Below, in pieces: positions 52,101-61,100 of a DNA stretch of 64,000 nt. The stretch covers positions 23,318,701 to 23,382,700 of the forward strand of contig NC_087063.1 in NCBI RefSeq assembly GCF_963678635.1. Reading direction: 5' to 3'. How positions within the stretch are numbered: position 1 is the first letter of the stretch; each line of letters begins with the position of its first letter. The notes beneath the pieces were generated by a model. The model was not told the origin of the DNA and searched no databases. It saw only the letters and a list, made by a program, of their open reading frames with translations. A program made the translations under genes and the position numbers. The DNA is from Symsagittifera roscoffensis. Its lineage: Eukaryota > Xenacoelomorpha > Acoela > Convolutidae.

Positions 52101-55100
52101 CAGCTAAACACTTCTCCGTGTTAAATAAAGTCTTATAAATTGCGTAGAATTTTTTCGCACAGCTTTTTTACACCAGATCAGAAATTTAAAGTGAATAAAA
52201 AAATTTTTTTCTACATTTCGTTAAATAAATGTAGAAAAAATCTTTTTTCTTACATCAAAAGGCTGATCTGTCGGATATATTTTCTTAAAAAATTCACTGC
52301 CTTTCTCTTAACTTTTCAAACTTCATAGCTTTTTTTAGCTCATTTAATTTCTTAGCTGTATTTTGAGATTCGTTTTCAAATTCAGTATTTATTTGATAAA
52401 ATAATGAAAAAGATTATTTTAGATTATGTCGCGACTATTTTGCGAATATCGCGTCTAATTTCCTGACTATCGCAACAAAATACGATATTGCCAGACTTTT
52501 TCTGCGACTATGAAACCTTGCCAAGATTATAGATTTTCGTTAGCGGAATAAAAATTGGCGCAATCTTCAAATCCAAAAAATTAATCTCGGACCTCGACAA
52601 GTGCAATCATTAGTTACTCGGGTTGACCAAAAGTGCTAAACATACATTTTTCATTTTTTTCCTAGCAGAGAACAATGCATGAAAGGTCTATGATTAGTAA
52701 CTTTTCATATATGGAACTTATATGACTAGTATTTTTCCATAAACATAAAAATTTTTTAAAATGTAATTTTTTGTTAATGTTTGAGTTGTGTTCGTTACCA
52801 AACACAAATGATAAAGACCTTTGGCTTACGAAAGACCAAAATTACCATAGGTTCGACCGTTTGCATTTAAAATGCATAGGAAGCCTCTTGAATTGTCTTG
52901 CACAAATTATTTAATTATATAATCAAACATTTAGATTTTGTCAAAAATGTTCCAAAACTTGAAAGATTACGAGGCCAGACTGTGACAGGTCTGTAAAGAT
53001 GTTGAACATGTTAAAATGAAAAGACAAAAAGAGCGTCCTTGCTGCGAATTCCGCTAACAGTTCACAAAATGCTTAGTTTGACCTCGTACTGCAATTAATC
53101 AGGCCTTGATCAAGGCATGCATAAATATACAGTTTGAACTCGTAATGCAATTAATCAGGCCCTGATCAAGGCATGCAAGGCGTTTTTGAGAAAGTTTACC
53201 CAGAGAAACGGAAAAAAACCTATTGTGTATCCAGGCCTAGACTAGGTTGTGCACAAAAAAAATTGCTTTTTTAAAAATATATTTGTGGAAATGTTGATTT
53301 GAGTGCAAGTTTCGTGATGCGATTGAGTAATAAATTAGGGCAATTTCAAAAAAATCAGAAAAAAATTTTGTCGCCATCAAAAAATTGCTAGTAATACAAT
53401 TTCCCTATATGGAAATTGTATTGTTAGCTTTTTTTGACAACAAGTTTTTCTTTTTATTCATGTAAAATGTATGAAATTTGTATGACTAATACTTTTTCAA
53501 TTGAATAGTTTACAGAATTGTTTGATAAGCATTTTGGGTCTATGCAGGTGAACCCGGGTAGTTGGTTTTTACCTTCAAGTTTGCTTGAGTGATGAAAACA
53601 ATTAGACGCTCACGCTGACGCTTTGTTCCGACTGCCTTTTAAGGTTTATGGAGCAGTAATAGCATGAAGACATTAAATGCAATAAAATATAATGAATTTT
53701 TTTTTAAAGTTGAGATTTTTGTAAAATTATCACCCCACACGCCATATAAAATACAAAGCGATAGACTATGCTCCTTTTAACAAATCAATTATGGCCAATA
53801 AGCTTCCTTCAACCAATTTGAAACGATTTCTCAGACGGATTAAATCTCCACTTACGCGCTAAGCGCGAAATATTTTGCGCGTTCATTCTGCTAAATTAGC
53901 CAAATTGGCAACCTTGAAACCCCCATAACTTTGCAAAAAAATGATCACAGCTAAAATATCTTTTCAAATTTAAGCTCAGGACAACAATACCTTTTGAATT
54001 ATATGAAAAAGTTGTCACAAATGGCTAGTTAAAAAGTCGAAATTTAACTGCAGAAAAACACCACCCCGAGCAAAAATATTCCGTTACTTTCGTTACGAAA
54101 GTCGGAACAATAAGTTCGAGATAGAGCAAGCAGTTGAAAAGAATACTCACAGAGACCGTTGTCATTACAATCTAAACAACAATTAAGATCAGAGTTCTGT
54201 TTTTAGCACACAAATTAGATTATTGGTTTTAACCTTCAAAATCAGGGGCGGATCTAGGATTTTCTCGAGAGGGGGGGGGGGGGGGCGGGCGGATTTTCAA
54301 AAAACTTTCGAAAATTTTGACGAATTTTTTTTTTAGGTCAACCAAATTGATTTTTCGAGCTCTTCCAAAGCACGGTTTTGTCCCTATTTTGGCCACATTT
54401 TTTGAGCCGCAGGCAAAATTTTGAAAAAACAGGCCAAAAAAGGCGTTTTTAGGCACTTTTTGGAAAATTTTGACCGAAAAACTGCGCTTTTTCGGCGCGC
54501 GCTCCCCCCTCAAAATTAGTATATATTGGCGCCCAAGGCGCCTTTAGAAAAATTTTAGGGTCGGTCGGCCAAAAATGGATTTCTTAAAAAGTATCAAAGG
54601 GGGGACCCTTTGGGTCGGCAGGGGGTCGAATCCCTGAGGGGGGCCATCCGTTCCAACAACCCCTGCCCCCCCTAAATCCGCCCCTGTTCAAAATGTATTA
54701 TAGCCAGCAAGTGCTGATATAAAAAGGTCAATGAACTATGAACTTGAAGAAAACAGAAAGTGATAGTTTTTTTTCGGAATTTTTTTCAATCATTTGAGAT
54801 TTCAATTTCGATAAATTCTTTTTAAATTACGAACTCTTCTTCAATCCGTTGATAGACTTCGGGAAAATGGAAATGATTCTTACAAAATCTTAGGCTACTA
54901 GAACAAGGAAGATCGGTATCAGTTAAACAGTTACACCATAAAAACAGGTTGCCAAATGGCAAAAAAAGGTTTTTCTGAGCATATTTCTGCAAATATGGCT
55001 CTTCGAACATACGTAAGTCTCGACAGTTATGATTCTCTACTGCTGCGTAATTGGTTTTCTACATGCATGATCAACTACAAAATGAAGTTTTCCTTAAGTA

Positions 55101-58100
55101 ATTTCCTCTCAAACAATTTGTTTGTGGCTTTTTGAATTATTTTCCTGCCTGAGGCACATGACTCACCCCTCCATCCGTTGTCTGGCATGGAGCGTGACAT
55201 GGAAGCCCCGTCCCCTATGCCCTCTATCTTGAACACCGACCGGATGTCTTGACCATCTGTATGATGATTGCATCTGAATCCTCTGTCTCTGTGTCATACA
55301 ATCAGGGTTATATTATTCATAATCAAAAAAATAAATTCACAAAGTTTTGGAGTTTTGTTGTTTTACTAGTAAGGTTGGATCTAGAATTTTCTCGAGGGGG
55401 GTTGCGAATTTTCCAAAAAAAAAATCTAAATTTTGCCGAATTTTTTTAGGTCGATCAAATTGATTTTCCAAACACTCGCAGAATACTATGAACTATGAAA
55501 ACATTTTGCCCAAAATTTCAAAATTTGTGGGCCAGAGGCAATATTTTCGAAAAAAAAAGGCAAAAAATGCGTTTTTAGGCACTTTTTGGAAAATTTCGAT
55601 AAAAAAATCGCGTTTTTTCCACACGCGCTCCCCTTCAAAATTATTTTATATTGGCGCCAAAGGCTCCTTGAGATAAATATCTCGGTTTGTCTGTCGAAAA
55701 GAGAAGTCATAAAATAATATCAAAGAGAGAACCCCCTAAATCCGCCCCATCCCCCCTAAATCCGACCCATGGCTACCAGAACAGTGATTACCTGAATTGG
55801 AATGTCTCAGCGTCTCTTCCGAGAACAACTACCCGCTTGCCCATATTATACAAAGAGTGGTACACATCGGTCACGTTTCTCACTTTCTGTGCAACATAGT
55901 CCCAGATTCTGATTTGGCCAAAGTAGTCCGGTTTGCTCATGAAACTAGGCGAGATTATGATCAATGGACTAATTCGGGTAGCGAAGTCCATGTAAATTGT
56001 GAAAAAGCCCTTGTTCACTGAAAAAAAAACAATATCACGGCAAGTTGAGCTAGCAATGTGATGCGTAAAAAAGCGCGAAAAAATAGACAAAATGTTTATA
56101 CTGTTTTGCTTTCATAGTGGTGTCGTTTTAAATGATTCTTTGGAGATTGAAAAACTGAGCAAGAAAATTTTTTTATGATTTCAGCTTAGTACATTTATCT
56201 TTGAAACTTAGATACCATGCGTGATGTTCTTTTTTTAACTGTACAATTCTTACAAAACAGTCATGACCAGCCTTGTGTTCTTATTGAGTCAGTCGAACTT
56301 TTTGATCAGCTTTTCGTACTTTTATTAACAAGAAACCAGAACGAAGGTGGTGGACTGGCCATTTTTGCCAACATTAGAATTGATCATAAGCAATCTGTTT
56401 TCAATTGCGAGTTTGAGAAATTAAGTGTTTCCTTGCCAAACAGATAAAATCAACAACATCTGTAAGTTATATCAATCTCCATCTCTGTAATAAAATAATT
56501 TTAATATTTTTCTTGACAATGATTAGATTTAGGAAATAGATAACGAGGTGGCTTCCTTCATGCTGGAGGGACCGAATGCTTGATATCCATTTTGCATTAT
56601 TTTCAGCCAATTAAAAATGAGTATTTAAAAACCTCAGGGAAATCGCAAAAATCTCAAATTAACCAATTAAATCCGGGCCTTAAGTGTTAATATTGACCGA
56701 TTAGATAATAAACAGAAGAACTTTCAATTACTGCCTGATCGAAGGCGGATTGGAAAAAATTTAAAAGTTCAAAGATACAGATTTACAAAAAATGCAAAAA
56801 CAAAACAACAAAATTTACTACACCTGCACGAATTGTATAGCTTATTACATTTTCTGTTAATATTGACTTCGAATTTGTGAGCAATCTTTTCAGCCAATGG
56901 GAACGCTTAGCGGTTTTGGTTGGTGGAATCTTTTCAAGTATTCGGTCTCTCCAGCATGAAAACCCTCCCCGGAAAAGGCTATAAATTACAGATAATTATT
57001 ATTTTCTTTTGTTTAAAGAGATGCAATTTAACTTCTCGAACTCGCAAAAACAATACAAGTTAAAAATTTCATAACCAAAATTGAACTCTCGGAATTTTTC
57101 ATTTAGATTGCGAAAAAACCAAACCGAAAATGATATCGAGGAATATGAACTTATTCTCAGTTTTCACGGGTTTCATATATAATATCATTAATTTTTTGAA
57201 ACTTTGAAATTTTACCGGTTTGGGATTTCAGACGTTTAGGAAATGAAAACGAATTCCTGAAAAAGTTGTTGCTTCTCGACCAGAACCTGAGAAAGTTGGA
57301 ACATGCAGCAACAGTTGTAACGAATGAATACTTAGAAACAATACTTCAAGTTTTTTACATTTTCGAACCGGCAAAAGTATCAAAAAACGCAAAAAAAATT
57401 CAAATGAGCAGCCAACAAAAAAACTTTCAGTGATTGCGCTGAACCACCTGCAAAGATGTTTATAAAACCGTGCGCTGAAAATACCATCTGTTTTTTGCTG
57501 GTTCTGTAAACATGTCAAAATCAAAATCAGTAAATCCAAACGCAGTTTATTGAATGAAAATTGAGTCAAGATAAATTGGCGAAAATAACTATGTTGTATC
57601 ACACTTTGGCCAAATGTTTTATATTGATGACTCCACTTGTGTGATAGAATAAACAGTAGAGAAACTTTTTTTATTCCAATCAAACAAATACAACTTAACA
57701 GTTACGCTGTCTATGAATCAAATAGTTAAAATTGTGTGTACTAGTGATCAGGAAAAATATAGCAACCTTTTATAACAAGTAACTTTTTGAAGATTATTTT
57801 TCTGGTAGGTTTAAAATGATCCGCTCGACTATTGTCTATTTAGTGTTTTTCATACAAAAAAAACGAAATGTTGGATAAAATAATATGTGGGCTGAAAACT
57901 AAGTTGTGAATTTGTAAATTGTAAAAAGTAATTTTGTGAAATGTACTTATTAATATATTGGATGCCCTTTCACCATTTTTCACGGATTTGACCAGCTGCC
58001 GACGCAAAGGGTCTTCCTTTGATTCTATTTTAAGACACCCAGAGTTAGCTGACCGACCTTTAAAAAACCTTAAGTGCGCCTTTAGCATCAATATATAATA

Positions 58101-61100
58101 TTTTGTAAGGGTCAACGCCAAAAGAGCGCAATTTTTTATAGTGGTTTGGGAGAGCCTAGAAAACAAAAACTGGTCGACCTAAACAGAAGAAAGGTCGACA
58201 AATTGTTCAAATTGTTATGGTTTATTTTAAAGGTATTTGATTTATTGAACTTTTCGAAAGCATTCCGTCATCAGCGGCGGGTAAACTATTTTATTTTGCA
58301 TTCCAACCATTTTTACGGATTCGGACTTTTTTGAGTGCTATTTTCATAGCAAATGGTTACCCGTGTATAATATATATACAAAATCAAACAAGACTGCTCA
58401 TATCAGGGCGAAGCCCTGAATATTCCGACTGCTTTTTAAGGTCTATGGAGCAATAAGAACGTGAAAAATTTAAAGGCAATAAAATAAAATTAAAATTTTT
58501 CACGAAAAATTTTTTTTTGTAAAAACATCCCCCCACACGCCATAAAGTGACTGATAGATTTTGCTCCTACTAAAAAAATCAATTCTGGCAAACAAGCTTC
58601 CTTCAACCAGTTTGGAACGATTTCTAAGACGGATTAAATCTCCGCTTTCGCATTAACAGCACGAAATATATCGCGCGTTAATTGTCCCAAATTGGCCAAA
58701 ATAGCAATCTTTAAACCCCCATAACTTTACGAAAAATGATCACAGGTGAAAAATCTTTTCAAATTTGAGCTCAAGACAACAATACCTTTTGAATGAATTT
58801 TAAAAATTCCGTCAAAAATGGTTAGTTAAAAAGTTGAAATTTGTCTGAAGAAAAAACCCACCCCGAGCACAAATATTTCGTTACTTTCGTATGGAAAGTC
58901 GGAACAAAAAATAATTCACTAGCTAAGAATATCTGCATTTAGTGCCTAAAAACAAATCTCTTGTTTTGCTAAAGGGAACAAATTGGTTTTTCGAACGCTC
59001 CCAGAAAAATTTAAAGACCCTATTGTGACCGAAAAATATGCGCCCCAGGCAAAGTTTTGAAAAAACGGTAAAAAAAATGGTTTTGGGCACTTTTTGGAAT
59101 CTTTTGACCAAAAAATGCGTTTTTTTTTGGCGCGCACTCCCCTTCAGAACTAATTCCTGCTGGCCAAATTGATTCTATTTAAAGACAGCTATATCTGGCC
59201 AAAAATCACCAAAATTTCTAACGTGTATCGAACGTGGATTCGAAGAAACAATTTTCAAACGTGGATTCGAATAACTTATTTTTTGATGAAAAATCTCCCT
59301 CTGAAATGGGCTCAAAGAGGGTATTTTCTTTTTTTAAAAGTAGCTTGCTCTGTGCAGAAAGCTGAAGAAAACGATTGCGGCATAAAAACAGAAACCGAAA
59401 AGTTCATGCTTTTCTCATAAAATTTCTATTTAAGAGCCATAACGTAGAGATATTGAGCGAAAGCTGATGGTATTATATGCGCTGCAATTGAGCATCAGAG
59501 CTAACATCGACAATTTGCCTTCGTGTAGTCATTTGATTCAGAGTTCATGCATGGTGTATTTGTAACCGCTGCAGATTGCATTCGTTTAACTTAGCTCTAT
59601 TTTCTATATTCTAGATCTCGAAGCGATTTAACGCATAGTGTATTATGACAGCTCGAGGATGTTTTCACGGGATGACGAAAGATTGGAGAAAAATACTGAA
59701 CAAGCCTGGAGACTTCATTATCAGACAAGACCGACGCTTCGTCGACCAATTTCTCCTTTCGATCAAAACAGACCAAAATATTGTTCACATTTTACTATTG
59801 GACAGTTTGGGGAAAGTTAGAGTAGGGGATCAAGTTTTCAACAGTATAGAAGAATTTATCGCTTTGCACCTGCGTCAAAAAAGACAATTGCAGTTCGACG
59901 GTCGTAATATTCAGATTTTAAACCCAGTTAACCTTAATTTATGAGTTTGATATATTGCTATTTTTCTTTGATTTTTATATCTAATATAATTTTTATATCT
60001 AATAAAGATTTTTCGTAAGTATTTCTAATAAACAGTGTACTAAAACTTCCCTATTACGTTTTCTTTTGTCTCAAACGGTTTTTTTAAGCTATACCTTAAA
60101 ACAAGGAGTCAAGATTCGATTTTTTAGCTAGTTTCCGGAACGAGGAGCTCGACTTATGTTGCCACTTCAAAAGTCGAGAAGCTACAGTTTTGCAACTGAA
60201 AATCGTTGGTTTAGAAGCAATTTAAAGTTGAGCTCAAAATCAAAACAAACCTGATTTCGAACGAGAAGCGAAGGAAGAAACAAAGGTTGAACACAGTCGA
60301 TTGAAGTATAGGTCAAGCCCATTCGACACATAATTACAGCACGGTCAAAACATGTCGATCACTGTCTAATTTGATTTTTAAAAAAGACTTTCTGATGAAT
60401 TTTTTTGAGTTTCCATAAAAAAATCTGCTCAAAAAAGATCTTCGTCAGATATTGCAAACAACGACAACCGGTTGAGTAGAGTAGTGGAAAATTCAGACGA
60501 ACTGTTTTAAGTTTTTGATACGTAAAAGTTCGCGCGGTAAGAGAAAATTAAACTCAGTGAACTCTCCTTCAAAATCATTTTTCAGATCAAAAATTCCAGA
60601 GAAACTTTGTATGAAAAAGGCAGCAGAATAAAAAATTTCAATTTGGAACCATCGATTCGTTTTTCTGGCAAAATCTTGTAATTGAATGATTCTTACAGCT
60701 ATTTTCATTTCAAGCATAACGGGAAAACTTACTTGAAAACCATGCATCATTAGTTTAATTAAAACTTACTCATTTACGTTGACATTCAAGAAAGCTGAGA
60801 AAATCTAAGCAAATGTCGATCAAGTCAAAATACTAGTCAATGACAGGCAAAATATAGATCGAAAATAGTCGAGTCGGCACGGTCTGTTTTTTCTCAAAAA
60901 AATGTTTTTTTTTTCTGAGTCGCACCTGTTTTTATTATTAAGTCAGATCGGAAACTTTTTTAGTTATATTATGGAGCTTGTGAATGGCCAATTTGTGATT
61001 GGATTATTACAATGAGTTGAATTTTTGAAATAAATAAAACGAAGTTCATTTTTGTTCATTTCTTCTTTTTGTTTTCCACGTAAAATCAGGTACCACAAAT

